Part shown: piece after piece, positions 1-7,994 of the stretch
Layout of the letters: every line of letters begins with the position of its first letter
How positions within the stretch are numbered: position 1 is the stretch's first letter
Virus record (IMG/VR): IMGVR_UViG_3300009177_000038
Location: 1-62,628 of that record
DNA: 62,628 bases
Reading direction: 5' to 3' (one strand)
From: a virus
Position numbers and translations under genes: made by a program
Notes under the pieces: model-generated
Databases searched by the model: none
What the model was told of the DNA's origin: nothing
What the model saw: only the letters and a program-made list of their open reading frames with translations

Positions 1-870
1 AACGTCACGGGCACGTACGCGGACGTCCAGAAGGACGCCTCGGACGCCATGCAGTCGTTCAGCGTGCAGCTCGAGGTCGTGACTTCAGAGATGAAGGAAG
101 TCATGGCCGACGAGCTGTTCCCGGTGGTCCGGGACCTTGTCCCCGAGATGAAGGAGTTCGTGCCCGTGGTGGGGCGCGCAACGCGGATGCTCATCGACTT
201 CGCCAGCGTCGCAGCCGAGCACCCATTTGCGACGATCGGCACGTACATGGCCGCGCAGGTAGCGGCCGAAATCGGCAAGGCCCAGCTCGCCAAAACCCTC
301 GAAGAGGGCATCTCGAGCCGCCTCGCCGGCGCGGGTCTCGTCGTCGGTACGATCGCCGCGACCATTGCCGCGGCCGAGCTCTTCGTCGCGTCGATGGAGC
401 AGAAGGCCAAGGACGACGTCAACGCAGCCGCGAAGCGCGCCGAAGAGGTGCGGTCGCGCGCCTCGCAGGAAATCGCCACGCAGGGCAAGCTCTCGCCAGA
501 GACGCGCGCCGCGCTCGAGCAAACGGGCGCCGCAGAGTCCAAGTCGCTCGCCACCGCCCATTCGGCACTCCAGAACTACGGCGTTGGCGACTTCATTCGT
601 CGCGGCTTCAACAGCCTCACGGGCGGCGACGAGAACCTTCAGCAGCTCACGACGCTTGGCGAAACCGCCAAGAACGAAGGCTTCAACAAGGGTGCAGATG
701 AGACGAAGCGCCTGCTGATGATCGACGACCTGGCGAAGCGGTACGGTCAGAGCGCGTCCGATGCTTTCAAGCAAGGCGTCGAGGAAGCGGCTGACGCCCT
801 TAAGCAAAAGATCGAAGGCGCGCAAGCTCCACCCAATCGCGGCAACGCTCCCTCCCCCGTCAAGCCATGA
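1..870 (+). CDS. Tail tape-measure protein, C-terminal part (5' end outside window)
   Basis: The reading frame is open from the first base of the window to the stop at 868-870, so the ATG at 49 is probably internal and the gene begins upstream. The visible part (about 289 residues) is Ala/Glu/Lys-rich and helical, with a hydrophobic stretch around residues 105-130 (LAGAGLVVGTIAATIAAAEL) followed by charged coiled-coil-like sequence. This is typical of the C-terminal part of a phage tape-measure protein, which sets tail length and enters the host envelope during infection. The position directly before the Mu gp43- and gp44-like genes supports the call. Its stop overlaps the next start by 4 bases. 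The identification rests on context and composition; no enzymatic domain is visible in this part. Confidence 0.65.
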   Translation, partial: NVTGTYADVQKDASDAMQSFSVQLEVVTSEMKEVMADELFPVVRDLVPEMKEFVPVVGRATRMLIDFASVAAEHPFATIGTYMAAQVAAEIGKAQLAKTLEEGISSRLAGAGLVVGTIAATIAAAELFVASMEQKAKDDVNAAAKRAEEVRSRASQEIATQGKLSPETRAALEQTGAAESKSLATAHSALQNYGVGDFIRRGFNSLTGGDENLQQLTTLGETAKNEGFNKGADETKRLLMIDDLAKRYGQSASDAFKQGVEEAADALKQKIEGAQAPPNRGNAPSPVKP

Positions 871-1766
871 CAGACGTCTTTCGCCTGCTCCCCCCGTTCC
901 AGTGGCGCGGGCGAAAGTACCCGGTCACCGCGCGTTCGGTGTCGTTCGCGCACGACGGCGCAGATCACAAGCTTCAGTATCGCGACGACGAGATCGTCGA
1001 GCAGCTCGGTGCGCAAGGCCTGACGTTTTCATACACGGTCCCGATGCGGGAAGGCATCGCGCGGGGCCCCTACAAGTCGCTCTTCAACGAGGGCTTGCCG
1101 GTCCTTTTCCGCGACGTGCGCAATCGGTCTGCAGACGCGCTGATCGACCCGGTTTACGGCGAATTTCGCTGCGTCCCCAAGTCGTTCAACGACGATTCAG
1201 ACGTCAACAAGCGGGACGGCACAGACATCCGGCTCGAGTTCAAACTGAGCCCCGAGCTCGGCAACGCCGATCCGGAACTCGCGCAAACCATCACGGGAAT
1301 CCAAGGCCTCGTCTCCGACGCCGGCGCGCTCGACGAAGAGGTCAAAGCCGCCGACTGGGCGCAAGAGCCATCGCCCGAGGGCATGACCGACGTCCTCAGC
1401 GCGATCAACGGCATCGGCCAGCAGGGGCTCGCGCAAGTCGACAAGCTCTCGGCTGCGCTCGATGACCTGGCGTTCAAGTGCGAGAAGATCGAAAAGACCG
1501 CGGACCGCGCCGAGAACCCGCAGAACTGGCCGCTCCGCAACAGCGCGCGCCGCGACCGTGAAGCCGCGCTGCGACTGAAGCGCCGGCTCGCCGAAGATCC
1601 GGCGCGCAAGATCGTGCGCGTCACGCGCCGCACCGCCACCACCGTGAGTTCACTTGCGGCCGAGCTCGGCATGAGCGTCGTGGATCTCATTAAGCTCAAT
1701 CCCGCGCTCGCGCGCTCGCCCATCGTGCGCCCCGGGACGCCATATAGCGCCCCACAGGCTCGATGA
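867..1766 (+). CDS. Mu gp43-like DNA-circulation/tail protein with C-terminal LysM-like domain
   Basis: A 299-residue protein starting at ATG 867 inside the stop of the tape-measure gene. The first 130 residues (FQWRGRKYPVTARSVSFAHD and following) resemble the N-terminal domain of Mu gp43 and related 'DNA circulation' tail proteins, a baseplate/tail component encoded just after the tape measure. The middle (residues 135-235) is helical. The last 50 residues (KIVRVTRRTATTVSSLAAEL, then LIKLNPAL) look like a LysM motif, common in baseplate-hub proteins that contact peptidoglycan or other tail parts. The neighbours fit the Mu order tape measure, gp43, gp44. The exact structural role in this phage is inferred from that order. 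Confidence 0.7.
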   Translation: MTDVFRLLPPFQWRGRKYPVTARSVSFAHDGADHKLQYRDDEIVEQLGAQGLTFSYTVPMREGIARGPYKSLFNEGLPVLFRDVRNRSADALIDPVYGEFRCVPKSFNDDSDVNKRDGTDIRLEFKLSPELGNADPELAQTITGIQGLVSDAGALDEEVKAADWAQEPSPEGMTDVLSAINGIGQQGLAQVDKLSAALDDLAFKCEKIEKTADRAENPQNWPLRNSARRDREAALRLKRRLAEDPARKIVRVTRRTATTVSSLAAELGMSVVDLIKLNPALARSPIVRPGTPYSAPQAR

Positions 1767-2950
1767 ACGAGCAGCTCCCTACGCCGCTGCGCGTGCGGTT
1801 CGAAGCGCTCGCGCGGCCCGAAACCGACCGGATCAAAGACTGGAGCATCGACTCCGACTTTTTGGTCAGCACGGACGGCTTCAGCTTCACGCTGTACGAC
1901 GACGATCCGCGGCAGTTGATCGGACTCGAGCTCCAGCCCATCGAGCTCACGGTAGGCGGGCACAGCCAAGGCTTTGGGCGAATCGACGCCACGGACATCG
2001 GCGATGACGGCGGCGCGGTCACGTGCGAGGGCCGCGACTATCTGAGCGACCTCGTCGAGTGCAATACCGACCCCGCGCTCATCCTCAAAGAGGGGATGAC
2101 GCTTGGCGATTTCATCACGCTCGCCGCGTCACCCGTCGGGATCGACGCGGTGATTTCGTCCGACGACGTCGCCATGCAAGACGTGCGGGCCGGCGTGAAG
2201 GTCCGAAAGAAAAAGGGCGGGACCGCACAGCTCAAGCAGCTGAAGCTCGACGACTACAAGCCCAAGCCCGGCCAGGGCATCTACGAATTCTTGAACAACG
2301 TCGTGTCGCGCCACCGGTGCACGATGCAGCCGGGCCCGGATCGACAGACGATCCTGATCGTCGCGCCAGACTACGACCAAGAGCCGATCGGCAAGCTCAT
2401 CCGCACGCGTGACCAAGCGACCGGCACGGCGAACAACATCGTGTCCGGCCGCGCGCGGCGCGACTTCTCGAGCTTTCCGACCTACACGATCGTCCAAGGT
2501 ATCGCGGCTCGGAACGGCGAAAAAGGCGACAACGCCACTCAGTCGTTCGGGACGCCTGAGGGCGTTAAAGAGCTTACGGACATCCTGCAGGCCATCGCGA
2601 TCGACGTGCGGCGCAAACCCGGCGAGGGCGCGGCACTGGGTCTCGCGCTCTATCGGCTGCTCGTTTTCCGTGACGACGAGGCCCGCAACGCCGACCAAAT
2701 TCTTGCCGCGGCAAAGCGCGCGCTCGCCGAACGGCTCAAAGACACGCTCGTCTACACGGCGACACTGCGCGGTCATCAGGACCCCGACACCGGCGCGATC
2801 TACTCGGTCAACACGATGATCCACGTCGACGACGAGATCACCAACGTTCACGAGCCACTGTGGATCAAGCAGCGGACGCTCAGCTACTCCAGGCAGAACG
2901 GCGCGCAGACTCGCATTGTGGCGTGGCGCCCCGGCTCGTTCGTTCTTTGA
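1763..2950 (+). CDS. Baseplate hub protein, Mu gp44/P-like (gp27-like fold)
   Basis: A 395-residue protein whose start overlaps the previous stop by 4 bases. Length, position between the gp43-like protein and the spike, and features such as an early beta-rich region followed by GQGIYEFLNNVVSRHRCTMQ fit the Mu gp44 (P protein)/gpD family. These form the trimeric hub joining the tail tube to the puncturing spike. The C-terminal part (VHEPLWIKQRTLSYSRQNGA near the end) resembles the wrap-around segment of gpD-like hub proteins. No catalytic motif is visible, as expected for a structural ring protein. Confidence 0.7.
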   Translation: MNEQLPTPLRVRFEALARPETDRIKDWSIDSDFLVSTDGFSFTLYDDDPRQLIGLELQPIELTVGGHSQGFGRIDATDIGDDGGAVTCEGRDYLSDLVECNTDPALILKEGMTLGDFITLAASPVGIDAVISSDDVAMQDVRAGVKVRKKKGGTAQLKQLKLDDYKPKPGQGIYEFLNNVVSRHRCTMQPGPDRQTILIVAPDYDQEPIGKLIRTRDQATGTANNIVSGRARRDFSSFPTYTIVQGIAARNGEKGDNATQSFGTPEGVKELTDILQAIAIDVRRKPGEGAALGLALYRLLVFRDDEARNADQILAAAKRALAERLKDTLVYTATLRGHQDPDTGAIYSVNTMIHVDDEITNVHEPLWIKQRTLSYSRQNGAQTRIVAWRPGSFVL

Positions 2951-2959
2951 GGCACACCC

Positions 2960-3613
2960 ATGGGAATGGCTGAAATCGTCGTCTTGGGCGCGAGCGTCCA
3001 GAACGACAACGGCGTGCCGCTCGTGCAAGCGCTGTTGCCCGTCGGCAATAGCGTCGACGACGTCGAGCCGTTCGGCGAAGTCGACATTTTCCAATCGCTC
3101 GGCGTTTCGTCTTTGCCGTGGCCAGCCGATGAGACCGGACACGCCGAGGGCTTGCTGCTCCGCAACGTCGGCAACCGCAATGCGGTGCTGGTCGGCGGGC
3201 GCGACACCCGCACCGCCAAGGCGATCGGCAAGCTACATCCCGGTGACACGGTCCTGCATTCGACCGGGCCGAACCAGGCCGCGCAGGTCCAGTGCAAGGA
3301 AGATAAGCGCCAGGTCGTTCTCTACACCGTCGACAACTCCGAAGAAGGCGTTGTCGTGATGGTCGACGGCAAGAACGACAAGGTGCAGATCCTCGGTTTC
3401 GGGATGGTTTGGGAAATGTCGAAGGAACACGGCTTCACGATGAGCAACGGTGAAGCGTCCTTTCTCCTGCAAGGCAACAAGCTCTACTTCAACGGAGAGA
3501 TATCGCTACCCGGGATGCTACCCGGGATGTGCCTGATGCAGGGTCCAGCCACCGGATCCCCTGGCGGCGCGGCCTCCGTGCCGCTGCTTCCCGTGCAGGG
3601 CGTCGGCAAATGA
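2960..3613 (+). CDS. Baseplate spike protein, Mu gp45/gpV-like
   Basis: A 217-residue protein following the hub gene. The N-terminal 90 residues are likely an OB-fold-like base (VNAVLVGGRDTRTAKAI region). Next comes alternating-polarity beta-rich sequence (QVVLYTVDNSEEGVVVMVDG, then MSNGEASFLLQGNKLYFNG) like the triple-stranded beta-helix of Mu gp45 and P2 gpV, which pierces the outer membrane. The C-terminal tail is Gly/Pro-rich. No clear HxH iron-binding tip motif was found, so the apex may come from another protein. The next gene encodes an unusual Leu/Pro repeat protein that could be a tip or plug. Confidence 0.7.
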   Translation: MGMAEIVVLGASVQNDNGVPLVQALLPVGNSVDDVEPFGEVDIFQSLGVSSLPWPADETGHAEGLLLRNVGNRNAVLVGGRDTRTAKAIGKLHPGDTVLHSTGPNQAAQVQCKEDKRQVVLYTVDNSEEGVVVMVDGKNDKVQILGFGMVWEMSKEHGFTMSNGEASFLLQGNKLYFNGEISLPGMLPGMCLMQGPATGSPGGAASVPLLPVQGVGK

Positions 3614-3614
3614 A

Positions 3615-3929
3615 ATGAGCTGCAACTTCCGACTGCCAGCGGTGAGCGTTCCAACGCTTGGGCTGCCGATCTTCCGCCTTCCGCAGCTGCCAAACTTAGC
3701 TCTAGACCTCGAACTACCGAGGCTGCCGCAACTTCCGCGCTTGAACCTCGCGGTCCTCGGGCTGCCGCAGTTTCGCCTTCCGAGGCTTCCGACAATCAGT
3801 CTCGATCTGGACCTTCCGCGATTGCCGCGGTTGCCGGTGATTGCGATTCCGACGCTAGCATTGCCAGCATTCCGCCTACCGCGGCTGCCGCACGTCGACG
3901 TCGAATGCCCATTCGATCAAGCAGCCTAG
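3615..3929 (+). CDS. Leu/Pro-rich tandem-repeat protein beside the baseplate spike
   Basis: A 104-residue protein, ATG at 3615 immediately after the spike stop. It is built almost wholly from Leu, Pro and hydrophobic residues in a regular pattern. FRLP occurs at residues 5, 20, 53 and 86; the last two intervals are exactly 33 residues. The unit is roughly FRLPxLPxLxLDLxLPRLPx followed by LPxLxxPxLxLPx. About two and a half units are present, and the N-terminal piece (VSVPTLGLP) matches the end of a unit. There is no signal peptide and no charged core. Regular repeats suggest a rigid beta-structured rod or prism, and the position suggests a spike-associated structural part. Function is unknown. 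Its stop (TAG) overlaps the stop of the convergent lipoprotein gene. Confidence 0.6.
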   Translation: MSCNFRLPAVSVPTLGLPIFRLPQLPNLALDLELPRLPQLPRLNLAVLGLPQFRLPRLPTISLDLDLPRLPRLPVIAIPTLALPAFRLPRLPHVDVECPFDQAA

Positions 3930-4495
3930 GGAACAACAAACGTTACCGTTTTTGCGATGAAGCTCGAGGCTGATGTGCCCGAACCACACCAGGTCGCAAC
4001 CGTGCCGTCATCGCGCAAAAGGAGTTGCGCGCTAGTTTCACTGAAGTATCCGGGCGGAGCGAGAGTGGGAGACCTCTTGGCGATGTCCTCGTCGAAGGTG
4101 AGGACCACGCGAATAGCGGACAGCTCCGCTTTGGTTTTTCCCGGAAAGGCATGATCGGCGAAAAAGATGTGGGAGCCTGGCGCGTACTCGATGTCGATGT
4201 CGCAAGGCTCGTCGAAGCTGGTCGGGCCGGTCGGCTCCGCAGCGTCCGCATCCGGCGTCGGGTCGGTGATGGCGTCCGCGAGCGCATCACGAAGCCCGCT
4301 GTCTTGCGAACTGCCGCCTTGCGACATTCCGCCGGCGCCAACACCCCCACCCAGCGCCATCCCATTCCCGGCGCTCGAAACATCGTTCCCAGCATCGGCG
4401 ACGTGAAGCGGCGCCTTTCCGGGCGCCCCGCTGCACGCCACAACAAGCACGTAGACCAAGACCGAACCACCGAGCCACTCCAGAATCCGCCGCAT
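3926..4495 (-). CDS. Predicted lipoprotein in minus-strand insert within baseplate operon
   Basis: Read from ATG at 4495, the protein has 189 residues. A TTG 12 codons upstream is possible, but the ATG gives a clean signal: MRRILEWLGG, hydrophobic LVYVLVV, then lipobox VVAC-S. After the lipidated Cys comes a Ser/Gly/Ala-rich, low-complexity linker. A folded C-terminal domain of about 100 residues follows (CDIDIEYAPGSHIFFADHAF ... VATWCGSGTSASSFIAKTV) with two cysteines. No family is recognised. It lies on the opposite strand to the baseplate operon with two other small genes, which is typical of phage cargo (moron) genes expressed in the lysogen. Superinfection exclusion or host-surface change is a possibility only. 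Confidence 0.6.
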   Translation of the reverse strand: MRRILEWLGGSVLVYVLVVACSGAPGKAPLHVADAGNDVSSAGNGMALGGGVGAGGMSQGGSSQDSGLRDALADAITDPTPDADAAEPTGPTSFDEPCDIDIEYAPGSHIFFADHAFPGKTKAELSAIRVVLTFDEDIAKRSPTLAPPGYFSETSAQLLLRDDGTVATWCGSGTSASSFIAKTVTFVVP

Positions 4496-4553
4496 CCTTG
4501 CACTGGTATGTCTCGTGGCGTCGGTCAGCAAGCCCGCGCAACCGTTCAGCCCG

Positions 4554-5096
4554 CTAACGGCGGATTCCGCTGGTCTGCTTGTAGAGCACGTCCGCGAAAT
4601 CCGGGTCCACGCCTACGAACGCATCCGTAAAAACCCGCACACCGACTTCGTCCGGCCACTGTTCGACGAGCACGTTCGCGCCCTTGAGCAACCCCTCCTC
4701 CATCGCGCAATAGATCTTCACACCCGAGGCGTAAGGCCACTGACGCACGACGCGATGCTTCCCGAACGCCGCGCAATCCAGCTTGAGTTGCCGAAAGCCG
4801 CAGAAGAAGATCGCCGCATCGGGCACCGACTTCGCGTAGTCGACTGAGTAGAACAATGCAGGGTCGTCGGCGCGGTAGTAGGTGGCTGCGCAGATCTTGT
4901 GCGGCGTGTCGCAATCACGCCTGAGCCGATTGTAGACCTTCGGATCGTGCAGGGCACTCGCCGCCCAGGCCTCGAACGCTTCAACGCGACCGTCGAGCGC
5001 GGTCGGGGTGAGCACGGGAGCTGCGCCCGGCATTGGCGGCGCCACAGCCTCACCCGTGCACGCCACGCAGCAAAGACCCACAACGAGCGCCCGCAT
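4554..5096 (-). CDS. Predicted lipoprotein, Cys-containing
   Basis: An open frame extends upstream, but the ATG at 5096 places a compact type II signal at the N-terminus: MRALVVGLCCVACTGEA, with VAC-T as the lipobox. The mature part (about 165 residues) has six cysteines (for example RRDCDTPHKICAATYYRADD, FFCGFRQLKLDCAAFGK, IYCAMEEG), suggesting disulphides in the periplasm, and a C-terminal VRVFTDAFVGVDPDFADVLY segment. No family is recognised. It is the middle gene of the three-gene minus-strand insert and probably shares a transcript with its neighbours. A secreted product fits a host-modifying cargo role. Confidence 0.6.
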   Translation of the reverse strand: MRALVVGLCCVACTGEAVAPPMPGAAPVLTPTALDGRVEAFEAWAASALHDPKVYNRLRRDCDTPHKICAATYYRADDPALFYSVDYAKSVPDAAIFFCGFRQLKLDCAAFGKHRVVRQWPYASGVKIYCAMEEGLLKGANVLVEQWPDEVGVRVFTDAFVGVDPDFADVLYKQTSGIRR

Positions 5097-5187
5097 GACC
5101 GGCAAGGCTACGAGCGCTCCGAGCCAACAAGCAACCCCATGCCCTCCCACACCTTGAAGGCGCGTTTCGCCACCCACAATGCCCGCG

Positions 5188-5481
5188 TCAGCGCCGCGCT
5201 CTCGCGAAGAACGCCTCCTGGAATACCTTCCAACGCTGAGGCGTCGGGAGCTCGTTCAGAAGCTCCAACGCAATCCCGAACAGATACGCGGCCTGCGCGT
5301 CCCCGGGGTAGTGGGCCGAAACATCCTCGATGACGACCAGCGCCTCCGCGGCCGCGTGGTCGTACTCGATCGCCGTCTCGGTCGCGCCAAGCATGCGCTC
5401 CTGGATGGCTGCCAGTAGGGCGGCCTGGAGTCGCAAGGCCTCGGCGTTCACGCCCTCAACCTGACCAATCCTCGACTGCAC
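5188..5481 (-). CDS. Small helical protein, first gene of minus-strand insert
   Basis: The frame stays open to 5604, but anything beyond about 5485 would lie antisense to the gp46-like gene starting at 5486. The GTG at 5481 is therefore taken as start (97 residues); a further GTG or an ATG (MLGATETAIEYDH) lies inside. The sequence is Ala/Leu/Glu-rich and helical, with AAYLFGIALELLNELPTPQR near the end, suggestive of a short TPR-like or helical-bundle protein. No signal peptide is seen. No family is recognised. A divergent start only a few bases from the gp46-like gene implies that the promoter lies within one of the two coding regions. Confidence 0.45.
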   Translation of the reverse strand: MQSRIGQVEGVNAEALRLQAALLAAIQERMLGATETAIEYDHAAAEALVVIEDVSAHYPGDAQAAYLFGIALELLNELPTPQRWKVFQEAFFARARR

Positions 5482-5485
5482 CGCA

Positions 5486-5932
5486 ATGGCTGGCTTCGGA
5501 CAGACGCCCTTTGGGCTCACGCCGTTTGGCATTGGCACGCCCGCCGACGCTCCCGGGCAGCCCACAGGGCCCGCCGGCTGCCGGTACATCAACCCGGCGA
5601 CCAAGGACTATCAGGTCAACCCCGCGACCCGGCAGTTCGCGCAGATGCCCGCACTGCGGCAGCGCGTGCTGCTCGCGCTTTCGACTGACTACGCCTCGAT
5701 CACCGTCAACCAGACCTTCGGACTCAAGAAGCCGCGCAAGATGGGCGACACCTTCGTCGCCGAAATGAAGGCGTGGGTCCGAGCGGCGCTCAAACACCTG
5801 ACCGATGTCGAGAAGGTTATGAGCCTCGACGCGGTCATCGTCGAACGCGGCTCGGGTGGACGCTCACGCACCACCGTCGTGTTCACAGATCTTGCGACAG
5901 GCGCCCAGGACACCGCCACCACGACCAGCTGA
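5486..5932 (+). CDS. Baseplate protein, Mu gp46-like
   Basis: A 148-residue protein starting at ATG 5486. After a Gly/Pro/Thr-rich N-terminus (MAGFGQTPFGLTPFGIGTPA) it has the layout of Mu gp46/gpW-like baseplate wedge proteins: a region with YQVNPATRQFAQMPALRQRV, a helix, then a beta-rich end (DAVIVERGSGGRSRTTVVFT). Such proteins (DUF2635/GPW_gp25-like in function) link the hub to the wedge. Placement immediately before the baseplate J-like protein supports the role. No ribosome site is obvious, because upstream sequence is shared with the divergent minus-strand insert. Confidence 0.6.
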   Translation: MAGFGQTPFGLTPFGIGTPADAPGQPTGPAGCRYINPATKDYQVNPATRQFAQMPALRQRVLLALSTDYASITVNQTFGLKKPRKMGDTFVAEMKAWVRAALKHLTDVEKVMSLDAVIVERGSGGRSRTTVVFTDLATGAQDTATTTS

Positions 5933-5935
5933 CGC

Positions 5936-7438
5936 ATGGCCGATCTATTCCAACCCCCGAACGCGGCCTACCTACGCGATCAGTTTCTGCGCGATCTGCG
6001 CCTCGGAGCCATCGATGCGAACCTAGCGGAGCCGCCTACGCAGCCCGGCACCGATTGGTATCTCCTCGGCGACGGCGTCTCGAACATTTCGATCCTCGGC
6101 TTTGCCAACCTCGAGCAATCCGAGTCCGCGCAGAACATCCTGACCGCGACTGGCGACGATCTCGAAGAGCTCAGGATCGCCGAAGGCTTGCCCGAAGTCC
6201 CACCGGCACCCGCGACCGGCAAGATCGTGATCACGGTCTTGGGCGCGACGACGCTCGCCGACGGGCAAAAGTTCCTCTATCCGAACGGCAAAACGGGCAA
6301 GGTCGTGGGCACGTACGTGGGCCCGGCGAATGGCACCGAGGTAAACGCCATCGCGATCGACACCGGCTCGGTCACGAACCTCGGCGCCGGTGAGACGGTG
6401 CGTTTCATCTCGCCCCCCGTGAACATCGCCATCGAGGCCAAGGTCTCAACGAGCGCGCCACTCACGGGCGGTACAGACGAGGAAAAGGACGACCGTAAGC
6501 GCGACCGCATTCTCAACTCACGGCGCAACAAGCCGGCGGGCGGCAACTGGGCGCACCTCCGCCAGATGGCCCTCGATGCGCTCGGCAGCGTGCAGGATTG
6601 CTACGTCTACCCGGCGCTCGGCGGTCCGGGCTCGGGCAAGGTCGTACCCGTCAAGGACATCGACCCCGACAACCTCGACTTCTCGCGCACGCTATCGAGC
6701 ACGGCGCTAGGCCTGATCCGCGCGGCCATTCAGTCGCAGATGCCGAATCCCCAGCAGGTCGTGATTCAGGCCGCGAACGACTCACCGGCAGACTTCACGC
6801 TTCAGCTCGAGCTTCCCGCGAGCGCGCTTTCGGGCGGCAATGGCGAGGGCTGGACCGATGCGACGCCGTGGCCACCGCTCGTCGTTGGCGACGCAGGGCG
6901 CGTCAGCATCTCGTCCGTCGGAGCGAACCTCGATGCCCTGACGCTCACCGCCGGCACAAGCACAGCGCCCGTCGACGGCCTCACGCACGTGTCTTGGTTT
7001 TCGAGCGCGGACCGCAAGGTCTATACGGCGCTCGTCACCGGCCATTCCGGCTCCGCGGGCGCGTGGGTCGTGAACCTCGATCGTCCCCTCGTCGACAAGA
7101 CCGGCGCCGGACCGACCATCGGCGATTTGGTCTCGCCGACCGCGCAGAACATCGAGCACTACGCCGCGACTTGGATCGACATCATGCGCAAGCTCGGTCC
7201 CGGCGAGAACACCGCGGATCCGGCGCGGCTTCCCCGGGCCAAGCGCCATCCGTTCACGAATGACGAAGACCCGTCGTCGATCACGCGTGCGGTGCTGGGC
7301 AAGTTCACGAGCGCGCACCCGGAGATGAGCGACATCGCGATCGCCTATGCATCGCCGAGCGCTCCCGCCGTGCCCGCGAACGTCAAGACCGCGCCCAACA
7401 TCCTGATCCCGCGCAGCTTCGCGATCTACTCCGTTTGA
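5936..7438 (+). CDS. Baseplate wedge protein, Mu gp47/gpJ-like
   Basis: A 500-residue protein starting 3 bases after the gp46-like stop. The N-terminal half contains the baseplate-J pattern: an early helical part (QFLRDLRLGAIDANL), LGDGVSNISILGFANLEQ, and TATGDDLEELRIAEGLPEVP, where a 'dLdrla..Gl' motif is normal. A beta-rich region with TADGQKF-type sequence (TLADGQKFLYPNGK) follows. Next are LTGGTDEEKDDRKRDRILNS and NWAHLRQMALDALGSVQDCY, which match the conserved 'GGtdaEsDe.yR.R.l' and 'a.P.gvg' sections of J proteins. The wedge ring connects the hub to the fibres and triggers sheath contraction. A C-terminal insert (residues 280-390) is likely an added surface domain. Confidence 0.85.
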   Translation: MADLFQPPNAAYLRDQFLRDLRLGAIDANLAEPPTQPGTDWYLLGDGVSNISILGFANLEQSESAQNILTATGDDLEELRIAEGLPEVPPAPATGKIVITVLGATTLADGQKFLYPNGKTGKVVGTYVGPANGTEVNAIAIDTGSVTNLGAGETVRFISPPVNIAIEAKVSTSAPLTGGTDEEKDDRKRDRILNSRRNKPAGGNWAHLRQMALDALGSVQDCYVYPALGGPGSGKVVPVKDIDPDNLDFSRTLSSTALGLIRAAIQSQMPNPQQVVIQAANDSPADFTLQLELPASALSGGNGEGWTDATPWPPLVVGDAGRVSISSVGANLDALTLTAGTSTAPVDGLTHVSWFSSADRKVYTALVTGHSGSAGAWVVNLDRPLVDKTGAGPTIGDLVSPTAQNIEHYAATWIDIMRKLGPGENTADPARLPRAKRHPFTNDEDPSSITRAVLGKFTSAHPEMSDIAIAYASPSAPAVPANVKTAPNILIPRSFAIYSV

Positions 7439-7445
7439 GTACACG

Positions 7446-7994
7446 ATGATCATTCCCGCTGGAGCACCGCCGTGGCTGCGGTCGAACGACCTCACGCACT
7501 ACGGCGGCGACGTCAATAAGCAGAATTACCTCTCGCGCGGAGTGATCGATGCCCTGACGGACGTCGGGGCAGAGCAGTTCTCCCGGATGGCTGCCGATCT
7601 CGCAGCTCTGCAGCGCACCGCGGCGTTCTGTGAAATCACACTGCGCTGCAACGATACCTCGCCAGCTGCGCCGACGTTCGAGTTCGTCAACATGATGACG
7701 GGCGTTGTTTCGCTGGCTTACGCGGGCGACAACGCCCCGTCGGGGTTCCCGTCCGGGGCTCGAGTCGGCGACGGTGATGTCACTGTCACGTTCGCGAGTG
7801 CGTACGCGGATCCATACGGCGTCAGCGCGGCATTTGGGCTCACACATGTCACTACTGAGGTGATTGCAGCCTCGGAAGCGGGCCCGCGCGCGAAGCCGTT
7901 CTACACGATCGGTGACACGTTGCTGGAGCTCAAGGCTACGGACAACAGCGGTACACCGATCCAAAACGCCCGTATCGTGCTTGTGGTCTACTAA
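7446..7994 (+). CDS. Phage tail-associated protein of unknown function
   Basis: A 182-residue protein starting at ATG 7446. It begins with a short polar region containing HYGGDVNKQNYLSRGVIDAL and a helical part (EQFSRMAADLAALQRTAAFC). It continues with beta-rich sequence containing many Thr/Val/Ala/Asp (VGDGDVTVTFASAYADPYGV). It lies between the baseplate J-like and gp48-like genes, with its stop overlapping the next start (TAATG), so it is translated with baseplate parts. It is probably a baseplate or fibre-attachment component. No family is recognised. Confidence 0.5.
   Translation: MIIPAGAPPWLRSNDLTHYGGDVNKQNYLSRGVIDALTDVGAEQFSRMAADLAALQRTAAFCEITLRCNDTSPAAPTFEFVNMMTGVVSLAYAGDNAPSGFPSGARVGDGDVTVTFASAYADPYGVSAAFGLTHVTTEVIAASEAGPRAKPFYTIGDTLLELKATDNSGTPIQNARIVLVVY

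Noticed and set aside
2129-3142. 337-codon minus-strand frame over baseplate genes
   Set aside because: Antisense shadow of the gp44- and gp45-like genes, which match known families.
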